Assembly (NCBI RefSeq): GCF_028858725.1
Contig: NC_084790.1
Span: 30,235,031-30,299,030 of the forward strand
From: Colius striatus
Taxonomy: Eukaryota; Chordata; Aves; Coliiformes; Coliidae
Length of the DNA stretch: 64,000 nucleotides
Direction of reading: 5' to 3'
In this document: positions 51,347 through 62,700 of the stretch, in pieces
How positions within the stretch are numbered: position 1 is the stretch's first letter
Layout of the letters: each line of letters opens with the position of its first letter
The notes under the pieces: generated by a model
The model's input: only the letters and a program-made list of their open reading frames with translations
Told to the model about the DNA's origin: nothing
Databases searched by the model: none
Translations under genes and position numbers: made by a program

Positions 51347-51430
51347 AATCCATGTATTCAGTACACACACAGTCTCTCACAGGTAAATGTGAGAGACTTT
51401 GTGTGTGTGTGTACTGCAAACATGGAAGTT
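51345..51430. other. Long imperfect hairpin (inverted repeat)
   Basis: The left arm 51,349-51,381 (CCATGTATTCA, GTACACACACAGTCTCTCACA) pairs with the right arm 51,388-51,425 (TGTGAGAGACTT, a GT run ending GTAC, then TGCAAACATGG) around a 6-nt loop GGTAAA at 51,382-51,387. The loop-proximal 11 bp pair perfectly. The outer 11 bp pair at 9 positions. The right arm has about 6 extra GT-run bases. A/T tracts outside could extend the pairing. Confidence 0.7.
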
Positions 51431-53929
51431 TTGTTTTTTTTTTTTCTTTCACAGGTAAAGTGAGAAGGAAAATATATCTTTAAGTAAGAGACATCATCAA
51501 GAAAGAAAGCTCTAATTTTACTCGAGAATATTTGCAATCAAACGATGAAAACACTTCTCTCTGAAGAATTCTGTGATTCTCTCTAAGAGTATTATTTACG
51601 CCTTTGTTACCTACTCCTCTCATACGGAAATTAGTCTAACATTTTGTTCTGTATTACTTTTTGACAGCTTATAGTATCAGGGATTACAGTAAAAGATGAC
51701 AGCATTTGTAATGATTAACTATTATGTTCAGTTATTAATTTGAAGCTGAGATTGATTCTAAGTCATTTTTCACCAATATATTTAAGGGATCAGAGAGTGA
51801 TTAAAAATATAAGAACACATGATGCTTTAAGGTCCTGAAAAACACTTTTCTACAGATACCACAAATAAACAAAAAAGCCACATTTCTTTTTAAAGTTCTT
51901 TTAAGTAAAACATCAAAGGTAATTTAAACAAAGACAAACCACAAGATAACACATTTTTCTGTGTGGCTACCTTTAATCAAATTCTACTGAAACATTAACA
52001 CATAATTTTAAAATATATGTAAAAATATGGTTTTTCACAAGTTTTGAAATACAGATATATTCTTCACTGGCTTGCAGTATGCATCTATTTTTCCAGATAG
52101 GTCTTTCCTTAATTCTCTGGGTTTTAAGAAAAAAAAAGACAAACCACAAACTATGTGATCTGCTTGCTTAGAGCCACTGGAACTAACATCAGAAAAAACC
52201 TGGATTGGGCCCTACTAGTTTTATTTCTGAAGCAGGACTGAATTTATAAAAGATAAAAACCACACACACAAAGAGAGATCTTTGTTATTTTCTGTTTCGT
52301 GGACGCTAAAGTATCTCTGAACAACAAAGCAAATCACTGACATTATTTAAACAATACTGTCTACATTTTAATGCTAGAAGTCATTTGTATCCAACACACG
52401 AAGTATTGCTAAACAATGATAGAAATACTATGTGTATTTTTAAGGAAAAGCAGCAAAGGAAGAAAATCTACAGATTTATCACTTTTCCCTCCAACAGTCT
52501 TTAAGCTGTGCTTAGTTTACTATTTTGAGGTACGTGATTCAATTAGTATAGTAACTGCAGCACAGCGTCATTGATGCACCGAAATTTTGTGCAACTACAA
52601 AGATGCTTTATGGTGTAAGGCTCATGTATGCTGTGAAGCTGGAGAGCCAGGGGCAGCTAAGGCAGCTTGGCAGAGGCAGTTTCAGACACTTTACTGTGTA
52701 TGCATACTATTTTTTTTCTAAATGCTGGATTCAAAATTACTGATGTTGAATCAGTTCTGAACAGTCTTTACCCCTCTGCCAAATGGAGTCTAATGCCAGA
52801 GGCCGTTGGTATGCAGAAATGGTTAACAACTGTGATATCAATAATTGTTTAATGATGTAATCATGAAAATGGAAAGTGGGCTAGAAGTTGGCAAGCTTCT
52901 GGATACTGGATATGTGATAGCTTTATATGAGGTGGTTGTGATTTAACAAAAAGTTCACTTTACATTGAAGTTGGTTTTTTTTTTTTTTTACTCATTTTTT
53001 ACCTCTTATTTCAAGTCCAAAGGCTTTATGTCTTTCTTTCTTTATAAACTAATAAGACACCTACAGATTGCTTGCTAACTAAAATTAAGAAAACAAACAA
53101 ACAAAAAGAGATCTTCCTACTATAGTATTTTTTTGACTTTTTTTCCCCGTTACTATTAGTTTGACTCCTTTTCACAGCTTTGAACATGTTAAAGAAAAAT
53201 CCAAGTACCATTAGTCCTGCAAGGATACTTTATATACTAGATTAAGCTCTGACTGTTAATAAAAGGTCTTTTTAAGTATAACAAACTGACTCCTCACTCT
53301 TTCCCTGTGATGTTTCTCCCAAGGCATGAACAAAGAGTGAAAAAAAAGACCTTTCCTTACAAATTGTGGCTGAAGAGGTTCTTCAGGAAAAAAAAAAAAG
53401 TGTTATTTTCTCTGCTTCCTGTAATGGCAGAGCTTTCGACATATCTGTTTGTGCCAGACGAGAAAGATTAAGGAAACACTGGATTGGAAGTGATTTTTTT
53501 TTTAAATGAAATGGAATGAAAAAAACGTTCATGTTTGTGATGCCCGCTACAGCTGGAGTATTCATCTGATGTGCTTCCTATCCTATTAAGACTAATGAAC
53601 AGACGTCAAGGCATTAAAAACAACGCTGAGGGGGAGGATGGGGAGACAAAATTTAGCCAAGGTTTTAGGCTTTTGGTAATAGAGATTTGAAAATCGTACA
53701 GATGCTCTTCTAAAATAATAATTAAAAAAAAGATTTAAAAACCCCCAGTGAAATGGAGGGATTCGAGTGTTTGTTTTCTACTTCAGGCGCTGCTCTCACT
53801 TCAAGCACTTCCGAGGGTGAAGCGCAGAAACCCCGCTGTTCTCCGACGAAAGAGACGGTCGGGTTCCGTGGTGCGAGTGGGGAAGAGTCACCTGGAATCT
53901 CTTTCCACACTGAGAAAAAACAAAGGCAC

Positions 53930-54480
53930 CCAAAATCAAGGCGAGAAGACAGACCAATGCCGCCCCGTCGCCGCCACCGCCCTGCGGCGCCGGCCTCGGC
54001 CGCTGGGGGGCGGCGGGGCGCTTCCGAACGGAGGCGGGCGCGCGGGTAGGCGCAGCCCGAGGGCCCGGCGGCGGGGAACCACGCGAGCTGCCGTCACCGC
54101 GGCAACGTCGGCGGGCGGGCGGGGGGCGGCGGGCGCGCCCTCTCCCTACTGGAGGCCCGGCCCGGCGCGGCCCAGTCCGTTCGCCCCGCCTGCCCGGCCG
54201 CGCGCCCGTGGGAGCCGCTCACCTGCCCGCGCCCCGCCTCCCGGCTGCCGGTGGCGCTGGGGCGCAGCCGCGACGCCGCTGCCCACCAGCCACCTTCCCA
54301 CGCCGCAGTTGTTCCTGCCGGAGCGGCAACAGAACCTGGCAGAGCCGGTTTCGCGGGCTGATGCAGCCCCCGAGCGTGCCGTTGCGAAGCCACGCCACCG
54401 GTGCCCGCCGCACAGGCGGTGCCGTGCATCGCCCGGGGCGTGCGAGCTGAGGCCCGGCACAGGGGAAAGTGGGGAAGGCG
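53930..54480. promoter_or_regulatory. Upstream CpG-island-like block with an RFX X-box
   Basis: This GC-rich block of about 0.55 kb lies some 2.2-2.7 kb upstream of the EFNA5 start codon and is separated from the exon 1 island by AT- and T-rich sequence. It contains long CGG/GGC runs and, at 54,093-54,106, GTCACCGCGGCAAC, which fits the RFX-family X-box consensus. It could be an alternative or upstream EFNA5 promoter, the promoter of an unannotated non-coding transcript, or an orphan CpG island. Long open frames across it come from GC-rich composition and do not look like a known protein. Confidence 0.55.
54093..54106. promoter_or_regulatory. RFX X-box motif
   Basis: GTCACC-GC-GGCAAC matches the imperfect-palindrome RFX consensus (GTNRCC, 0-3 nt spacer, RGYAAC) at every constrained position. 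It sits in a CpG-rich block, the usual context of functional X-boxes. Binding is inferred, not shown. Confidence 0.45.
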
Positions 54481-54716
54481 TCTTGTTTTGCTGACGGAAA
54501 GTCATCCGAACACGGTCCGCGTAAGGCCTGTTATAGCATCCGGCGGTGAAATGGTTACACTGAGCAGTAAGGCTGAACAGGAACCACTCTCCGATCTCTT
54601 AGTAATTTAATTAGTCAGGTTTCCAGAAGGTGGAGTTGGGTACTTTTTGTGGCATGGAGGAGGAGAAGCCTGGGACGACGTCCCCTTTCTCGTGTTGCAA
54701 GCCAATCGGGTCGACG

Positions 54717-54747
<31 letters not shown>

Positions 54748-56250
54748 GCGCAATCTGTAGGCAAACAACAGGCTGCGTCCTTACTGGCTGCGCCGGCAAA
54801 TCACCCCCCACCCTTTCCCAAGTAAACTGCATGCAAAAATCCCATATGATCGAGCAGCAGAGCCCGTGCTGCGAGGTGGCTGCATGCACCTTCTCCTCGC
54901 CTTCATCCCTCACGCATAGCAGCACCAGATCCCGCCTCGGGCACACTCGTGTGTATGTATGTATGCGTGTGTACCTCTCTATACCGCGTATATATTTCTG
55001 CAGCTGCCTGTCGCACAGACGCATGCACAGAGACGGCCCAGCATACCAGGCTCCTAGCTTTTCCAGGTTGCTGATGTCGGATTTACACGCAGTGAAGGGA
55101 CTGGTCATTGCAAAAGGGGGCGTGACTTTGAAGATATTTTTCCTCCCATAAAGCTTTTTTTTTTTTTTCTAAACTGACTTTTGCCCCTCCAATCCTCGTC
55201 GCTCTTTAGGATCCCTCCCTGCCTGCCGCTGCATTCAAGTTTATTTATTTGCCTGCTGGCATGGTATATTTTTCATTGCTGCTCTTGTTGCTGCTACAGG
55301 GGGAAAAGGGGAGTAGCTGGTTGGGCGAGACCGAGAAGAACCTGGGTGATTTGTTTTTTTCCACTCTCCTTATGTAGTCATTTAAGGGGTGGATTCTTTT
55401 ACTCTTACCCGCCGCCGTGGTCTTTCAAACTGTTTTGTCCTTCCGCAGAAGTTGATGTTCCCGGGACTGGACCCTGCTTTATCACAGAGAGGCTGAAGCA
55501 GATTTTTGCACCTCGCCGTATCGTTCCGTTTGTCCTCCGAGCTGGAGAGGCCAGCCAAGACCGGCATCATCAGAGGAGTTTGCAGGCTTGATTTTCCACT
55601 TCTCCGAGGTTTTGCTTTTTTCCACACCCTCTCATAAAACAATTTTTAAATTTCCATTTCCTTGGTTTCCACGCCGCAGTATTTCTTGGATCGGCTGTTT
55701 TTTCTTTTCAGCCTTCCCCCCCCGCGCTTTTTTTTTTTTTTCCGCCTTTGCTGTTGCTCAGTCCTTGGTGCATCCACCGCCCAGGAACAGGAAGGACAAG
55801 GAAGCCGCTCCACAAAGTCTCCTTGAAGACACTGTGCGGCAGAACAGGCTTCTCAACTCCATTAGCGCACCAAAAAACTCCACGGGCCTTTTGCTTCCAC
55901 TTCCCCCTCCTTCCCCCCCCCCCCCCCTTTATTTTTTTATTTTTCATTTGCGGGGGGCAGAGGGCCAGGAAGGAAGAGACAAACTTTGTAGTTTCAGATC
56001 TGCTGGTACTTCTCGCCCCTCTCCCACGCGGCGGTCTTTAATATATCGCCAGGACCCCTGTGGGCTTCCAGAGGGAACAGATTGCCCTACGCCCTACTCG
56101 TCCCTCCGCTCTCCCGCTCGCTGCCTACATCCCCGCCCCACCCCCCGGCCGCCCCTGAGTCCCGGGCCGTGCTCGAGCGCCGCCGGGCTTCTCGCAGGGG
56201 GCGGAGGAGCGCACGTCCCTCGCCCGCCCGCCACGCCGGCGGGCTGGTGT
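54481..56250 (+). other. EFNA5: Proximal upstream region / possible EFNA5 5' leader
   Basis: Mixed-composition DNA between the two CpG blocks. It holds an A27 run at 54,721-54,747, GT-rich sequence near 54.95 kb, many T-rich runs between 55.1 and 55.75 kb and a C-rich homopolymer at about 55,913-55,927. Parts may be promoter or transcribed leader, but no transcript boundary can be seen. Open frames here (for example 55,181-55,591 and 55,588-56,355) are pyrimidine-rich and of low complexity, and match no family I recognise. Confidence 0.5.
54721..54747. repeat. A27 homopolymer
   Basis: A run of 27 A between the upstream CpG block and the EFNA5 leader region. Its 5' side (CCAATCGGGTCGACGTGTT) is not a recognisable retroposon body. 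Confidence 0.9.
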
Positions 56251-56355
56251 ATGCTGTGCCGTGGGCTCTGTAGAGGACTCCCGGTGAATGAGCACTGCCC
56301 GCCCCTTACTGCCGCCGCCGCCCGCCTCGGCCCCCACCTCCCTGTGCCGAGGTGA
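56251..56355 (+). other. Upstream ORF (34 codons) in the likely EFNA5 leader
   Basis: An ATG at 56,251 opens a 34-codon frame ending at TGA 56,353-56,355, which is 283 nt before the EFNA5 start. A second, overlapping ATG at 56,287 is in another frame. If transcription starts upstream of 56.25 kb, these could lower initiation at the main ATG. Whether they lie in the mRNA is unknown. Confidence 0.3.
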
Positions 56356-56527
56356 GGCTGCCTGAGGGGTCGCTGATCGCGCCTCGCTGCCAGCTGCCCG
56401 TCTGCAGCGGCCGGCGCTCTGCGCTCGCTGCGCCGCGGCACGCCGTGAAACCCCCCCCGCGCCTCGGCTTTCGTTTATTTATCCCCTTGCGCCCCGACTC
56501 GGTCCCCTCTGCCCGCCCCTTTTCCAC

Positions 56528-56539
<12 letters not shown>

Positions 56540-56559
<20 letters not shown>

Positions 56560-56566
56560 TTTTTTT
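56540..56566 (+). repeat. T27 homopolymer just upstream of the EFNA5 ATG
   Basis: An uninterrupted run of 27 T ends 72 nt before the EFNA5 ATG. It sits inside a pyrimidine-rich stretch with no AG dinucleotide from 56,408 to 56,651. A homopolymer this long is prone to length variation and to assembly error. Confidence 0.85.
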
Positions 56567-56638
56567 CCCCTTCTCCGCTTCCTTTCCCGGTTCTCGACTT
56601 CCCCGCACCCTGTCTCGCCGCACCGCCGGTCGGGCGCG

Positions 56639-56763
56639 ATGCCGCACGTGGAGATGCTGCTGCTGGCGGCTGCGGCGCTGTGGGTGTGCGTGCGCGGGCA
56701 GGAGCCCGGCGCCAAGGCAGTGGCCGACCGCTACGCTGTCTACTGGAACAGCACCAACCCCAG
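56639..56763 (+). CDS. EFNA5: Ephrin-A5, first coding exon (partial gene)
   Basis: Ephrin-A5 is a GPI-anchored cell-surface ligand of Eph receptors that guides axons and sorts cells by contact repulsion. This exon gives 41 codons plus two bases. Residues 1-20 form a signal peptide (MPHVEM, then a Leu/Ala-rich core ending VCVRG). The mature protein starts at QEPG and runs into KAVADRYAVYWNSTNP, the first strand of the ephrin receptor-binding domain. The sequon N37-S-T is the conserved glycosylation site. The exon stops inside an Arg codon (AG, phase 2), which is where the family exon 1/2 junction lies, and is followed by GT at 56,764. The ATG has G at -3. The open frame continues to 56,890, but that part is intronic read-through. 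The rest of the protein, including the GPI signal, lies beyond the window. Identity is very secure because of near-identity to vertebrate ephrin-A5 as I remember it. A paralogue such as EFNA2 or EFNA3 fits much less well. Confidence 0.96.
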
Positions 56764-59700
56764 GTACCAAAGGCGGGCGGCCGCGGGTGGGGGGCTTGCG
56801 GCGGGGAGTGGCACCCGGCTCCGGTGTTTCCGGCTCTCGGCACTACCGGCTGGAAGATGGAGTAGAAAACTTTCTTTTTGGGAGGATTAGGGATGCATCG
56901 AGCGACGGTGGGGTGAGCGGCGGTAGAGGGGTTTCTCTCCTCTTGCTCCCCAGCGCTGCACCGGGCTCTGGCCGCCTCCCCAGGCGGCGGGCAGATGAGT
57001 CCCCGTTGCGGCATGCGCGCCCCTCGCAGCGAGGCCGCCGCGCGCCTGCGGCCGAGCCTGCTGCAGGAGTTCGGGTGGGATAAGGGGTAGTAGGTAGTGC
57101 CCTCCCCCGCCGGTGCCCCGGCGGGCTCCAGTGGCAGGTGGCTCGCGGCTTCTAGCCTTTCCGCTGGTAGTGGGCTGCCAGACCCCAGGCAGAGAGGCGG
57201 CAGGTCTTTTCCTTCCGGGCTGGACGGAGCGGGGCGGCTGATCTCGGCTTCGCGGCGGCCCCGGGCGGTATCGGCGGCGGGCGCGGCACGGTAGCCGCCG
57301 CGGCCTCAGGCGGTACCGGCGGGCGCGGCAGCCGTGGCGGAGGGGTGGCTTTCGCCCAGCCCTTGCTGTGGCCTTGGCCCCCAGTCCGCCCGGCGGGGGC
57401 CTGTCCCAGGCTGGCTGGAGGTAACGATGAGGAGGAGAGATAGGTACGGCGCCCCGGGCCGGCTGGTGCTGATGCCCCCGCGGCCGGGGACGGGAGGGCG
57501 CATCGCCGGTGTCCCCGCCGGGGCTGAGCGATGCTGATGCAGCCTCCGCACTCCGCCGAGCCCCAGAGGTTTTCGTGAGACCAGGCATTGCATGCAGTTC
57601 AGCGATCCTTCTGCTGGAAAGAGTGGTTTCATTTTAATTTTTCTGGAGTTTTCTCTCGTGTTTTAGCACCAGAATATTTCAGTCCCGCTTCAAATGGTAT
57701 CCATGTGTTTAGGTAAAACCTCGCCTAGATTTTTTTTTTTTTCTTGTTAAAGTGCACGTGAGCAGCATTTCTGGGATTTTTTTTTGTGGGTTTTTTTTTT
57801 CTTTTGTTTGGTTTTATTTTTTTTTCCCCCGTCAAGCTAGTCTAAGTAAATTTGGGGATATTTTATCCTAGGTTATCTCTTTTTTATGCTTCTGATACTA
57901 CTGTTTGGTTTGAGATTAGCACGTTGATTTTTGTCACAAGTCATGGTTCTTAATAGATCAGTGTTGCCTGCAGAAAACTCTTCTACTTGGTATTCCAGAG
58001 TGGCTTTGAAATAGGTGATGCTGAAGTTAACGGTCAGAATTTTCAAGTGCCCTGAGTTAGATGGTCTGTCCAGCATTTTATACTGTCCTTCTACTAACAG
58101 TGCCTCAGCAATAAATAGTTGGCACAGAGAGGGTTTATGCAAAGTAATGATCATGCTTGGAAATGGCGAGAATCTATGATTTTACATGCCTCCCTCCACA
58201 TTTTACCCTTTTTACAGGTATTACTTGAAAACAATATATCAGAGTAGGTAAGACAGTTAAAACCATCATCACGCATCAAAGAACAAAACATCTTGAAAAA
58301 TTAATTGTCTCTCAGAACAAGAGGTTTTTTTCTACTCTTGTTAGGCAAATTAATTGGACCTGGTAGAAATAAAGTAGTAGTCTTAAATCCCACCAGGCAT
58401 GAGGACTGTTGAAAGAAATAGGTCTCATCAAATAAATACAATACATACAATACACATACTGGTGTAATAGCTAAAATAATTAATAAACTAACCTGGCATT
58501 CAAGATTTTTCACTTCTCCTGTCTTGTGTGTGATGAGCTTACATAAGAACTGCACATAGGTAAAGACAGTTGAGGTTACAAGGAACACTTACCTAGTTAG
58601 TAGATATTACATGTAGAATGGTTTTGTAGGGATTCTATTAAGTGTAATTTTATTTACTGTCAATAAAATATTTTCTTAGTCCAACATTAAACATCAGCAG
58701 ACTGCAAGGAAAACTTAGTTTTGTTACTCTTCCAAACACTAGAGAAAGAGTTAATTGTAAGATGTTTCTAAACCTTCCCTTCTAAAAGCAAACATTTTTT
58801 CTTCTCTTGAAATAATATTCACCACACTCTCATAATTTGGGCATGTTATATTTGCCTGTGAGTTGAAAATATGAGAAAGAGCAGAAGGCATATTTATTTC
58901 TCCTTTGTTCTATACAGTGTGCCAGTTTTTGTCCGCTTCCTAGTTACACGATTGTTACAGAAAAACAGGCAAACACCTGAATGCTAGGTGTAACAGACAC
59001 AAAGAAAAGAAGAATTGAATTCGTTTCGTTGGAGTCTAAACTGAGTGCACATTTTGCTACGGTTATCAAAATTTGTAAAGCAGTTAATGATGTTACAGGA
59101 ATAACTTTGAAGTGATATATAGGTTTCCAGAGACAGACTCAGGAAAAGAACAATCTGTTTTTTGTACACATAGAAGTAAGTAGGGATGTTTACTTGATAA
59201 TAATCGTTTGACATTAGAAGACAAAATATACCATCATTCTTTAAACATAAATGCCACAATTGTGCTTTAGCTAAATTATTTGTTGTATTTATTCAGAATA
59301 GGCAAATTACTGTAGAAATTGTGAATTCACTTTAAAAATGAAATAACGATCATTTTAATAATGATAAAAGCATTCTAAATTGGGGTTTCATCAAAGCTTT
59401 GAAGAATTTGCTAATGATTGGACTTCCCTCAGATACAATGATATTTAGATTTTTTTAATATGAAACTTCATCAATTTGTTGGAAGATCTAAATAAGTATC
59501 CTTAATAAAAGACACATTAGGAGATTGATGAGTGCTCTGATTGACAAGTGATCCTGGTGTGAACAACATTTGGTGAATAACAAAAAAATCCTAAGAATCT
59601 ATTAGCAACATTCCCATTATATTTCTTCATTAGTCGCCAAAGTTCTGCTAGAACAGTTAAAAAATATTCTTCGATCATTATTGTTCGCATGTATGAGTAA

Positions 59701-62700
59701 AAAAGTTGTATGTTCTTGCTGAGCCTGTCTGTTTTTAGAAATATTTCAAGTGTTTCCATGCCTTTTGTTATGTATTTAATTATCAACGTACTTGAAATAG
59801 CATAAATGCTGTAGTCCAATTTCAGATTAAAATATGTTTAAGTATTAGGATTTTGAAGTGTTATAAAGTAAGAGGTTTAATCCTTTTTTTATGGATTGGA
59901 AATCAATCTTCAAGTAAGCTTGAAAATGTGTTCTAATATTTTTGTTATTTAGGTAGACTTAGAATTAAGTTACATAAATTCTAACTATCACCTTTCAGTT
60001 CTGTTTGCATATATGTTCTTATATGGCACAGCATAATGTTATTGTTGAATGATGTTACTCTGAATCCAACACTTAAAATAGTTTTAGAAGTTTGTTTTGT
60101 AATGCAGCATGTTCATTTAATCCTGATTACCAATGTCCTTGTAACTAGAATTCAGTAAAAATGGCATTTACCTCAGCAGAATTTTGAAGAAATGTACTTG
60201 CTTAGTGCTTGCTACTGCTTTTAATCTAGTTAGCGTTCAAGCTAAACTACTTGTTGTAATTTTTGCTGCATTTTTCAACTTGTAGGGTTGTGCTTCAAGC
60301 TTGTGGTTTATATTTAGGTATTTCCCTATAAGTTGTTTCAGTGGCAGGTTACATAGCTTCATAAATTTTTACTAGTTACAAGGTAGTTAAAAATACCTGC
60401 ATTTCAGGCCTAGTGTCTGGTCATGTATGGAATCATATATAGAGACTTGAAGTCTCATGAAAGCAAATATTTTTTTGTTAGTGATACAATTGTATTTGGC
60501 TGTATCTCATACAAGAAAATTGTGTATAAAGTCACATCCACAAGAGAATTAGTAGCATAGGATGCTGATGTTGTTTCTGTTTGTGTACTTATGTGGATGC
60601 TAAAATGAAGAGATCAGATGGTAATTAGAGAATTTAGGTACTGAAAAATCATTTCAGCTGGTGAGTTCCAATAATTAAGCTGGATACCACAATTTGATCA
60701 ATATTCATAGAATCATAGAATGGTAGGGTTAGAAAGGACCTTTAGAGATCATCTAGTCCAACCCCCCTGCAGAAGCAGGTCAATTGCTAGAGTGTTTTGG
60801 TTTTTTTTAAGATAGCTATTTGGGAGGAGTGAACAGAGAAACAAGTGGATGCTTCTGAAGATTCTAGGCATAGGCAGAAGTTCACAGCCTGGATATCTAA
60901 ATTTGGATGAATTTTGTAGCTGAGTGTTTAGTAGGCACTGATTCAGAAAAGCATCTGACTTCCCTGGAGTGCATACTGACACACTTAAGTTCTGCTGAAG
61001 TTGTGTGGATGAATGTATGTATACTTAAGTGCCTCACTGAACCAGCCAAATGCATAGACTTAATTTTTCGAGAAGGTCAGATGGTGCCTGCTTGTGCATG
61101 CCTGGCATTTCTCCAGAGAGCACTAGCTGGCTGAGCTGGTTGGATGTCCAAGTATCCTAGCATCTATTTATATATATGGGTTTGCAGATTTCACTGTGGC
61201 ATCTTGGTTGTCCATGCCCAGATCATGTGACTGTTTTTTTGGTTGATTTGGGTTGTTTGTTTTCCATGTAGAAGTAGTTCTGCCTAGGTACAGGGATTAG
61301 TGAAATGATGCAGAAATCGTTGGAATGGGAAGGCAGTTACATGGGTTAAGAAAACTAAGATATGGATGAAGATGGGAAAAATCAAGGCATTTGTTTTGGT
61401 ATTCCATGTAATTTTTATATGTCAAGAGAAGACTAAGAGCTTGAGTACTTTGGATATATATAGGCACACACACACATATATATGCATATATAACTATTTT
61501 GAAACAGCATAGCTTGTGTTTTGAGAGCATTTTATCCATCAGCTTGCTCTGAGAGCTGGAAAATTCTCTGACTCATTTCTGGCAATTAAAAGAACAGTAG
61601 TAGAGCCTTTAATTCTTTGCACCTATTTGGTGAGCTTTTAATAGTTTCACTAACACCTTGTGTCTCCAAAAGAATATTGGATTTTATTTTAAAAGTGAGA
61701 TTTTGAAGCAAGTTTGAAACATCTATGGAAAAACTGCACAAAGAACAATACTTACACTGGCTTTCACCTTTGCATGAAAGGCACCTTGGTAAGTGGTATG
61801 TGGTCTTCATGAAGCATTTCTTATTAAATTTTTCCAAATGCACATGGTGAGGATACTTCACTGCATTCCTTTTGCTAGCCCTACATCCTCTTTTGGAGAG
61901 GGACAGATAAAGATGAGCGTTCCTTACTCTTGCCTGTTGCTATGATCCCAGCAATGTACAAGCTTCGTGCTGGGCTAAGGAAATGAATGAATGCAATTAG
62001 TCCTTCAGGAGTGATGGTCTTTGCATTCGCATGGAAGGCATATGTAATGTTTATACATTCATGTTTGAATATGTATGCATTCCAAGGTATGTATATGTAC
62101 TTATGTATATATATACTTTTATGTATATATGCATATGTGTATACATATATGTATGTATTGAAGTGTGTCATTAGATGGTGAAATGGTGTAAAGTAAATCA
62201 TGAATGTTGTCTGAGAAACAAAGTACCTGAAGGTGAAATATTTTAACTGATGAACTCATTAATGTTTTGGAAGTGAACAGCTGTGTAGTCTAATTCTCAG
62301 GCCCTGTCTTCCAGCTAAGATATTTTGTTTTAAAATAAAAAAGTATAATAAAGAGAAATATTTGTAGAATCTGTGTTTTAATTCTTGGCCATCTTCACAT
62401 AGTGCTGTTTCTTTGCGCACCAGTAGTCCCCGGGTCAGTAAGTGTGCAAGTAGATAAGCAAGCACTTAGGCACACCAGTGTAAAATGAAACAGAGAAGAT
62501 TACAGGCATATGCTTTGAGAAATCTCTGGCCTTGTTAGGGTGCCTTGTTACTGCTTCTTCCTAAACTAGTCTGTTGCTGGACAGAGTGCTGCATTGTTGA
62601 AATACTAGACTTTAAGAAATCACATGAAGAAGGTGGTTCATTTGGATCACATTAGAGAAGATACTAACAAAGATGCAACCATTCCTGGAGAAAAAGCATG

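Larger units (their letters stand above)
44116..53929. other. Non-coding intergenic DNA
   Basis: AT-rich, no coding sequence recognised. It contains a perfect 10-bp hairpin at 44,832-44,854, a 16-bp-period duplication at 46,957-46,984, an exon-like segment at 51,036-51,109 and the long hairpin at 51.35-51.43 kb. GC content rises from about 53.75 kb. Confidence 0.65.
56090..57560. promoter_or_regulatory. EFNA5: CpG-island-like block over EFNA5 exon 1
   Basis: CG dinucleotides are dense across this block and rare in the flanking AT-rich DNA. It covers the likely 5' leader, exon 1 and the first 0.8 kb of intron 1. CpG-island promoters are usual for developmental genes such as EFNA5. No TATA box at a convincing distance is visible, and the transcription start cannot be placed from sequence alone. 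Boundaries were judged by eye. Confidence 0.75.

Noticed and set aside
51301..51413. CRISPR-like or tandem direct repeats at the AAAC run
   Set aside because: Simple AAAC microsatellite next to an inverted repeat, with no spacers. Host DNA is avian.
53748..54494. 248-codon open frame across the upstream CpG block
   Set aside because: Arg/Pro/Ala/Gly-rich, with long frames on both strands: a composition effect of GC-rich DNA with few stops.
55588..56355. 255-codon frame upstream of EFNA5
   Set aside because: Low-complexity Phe/Pro-rich sequence in pyrimidine-rich DNA. Only its terminal ATG-initiated part is kept, as a possible uORF.
56764..56890. Extension of the EFNA5 frame past 56,763
   Set aside because: The sequence stops resembling ephrin-A5 exactly at the GT donor, so this is intronic read-through.
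56306..57083. Long frames on both strands around exon 1
   Set aside because: GC-rich shadow frames of the CpG island.
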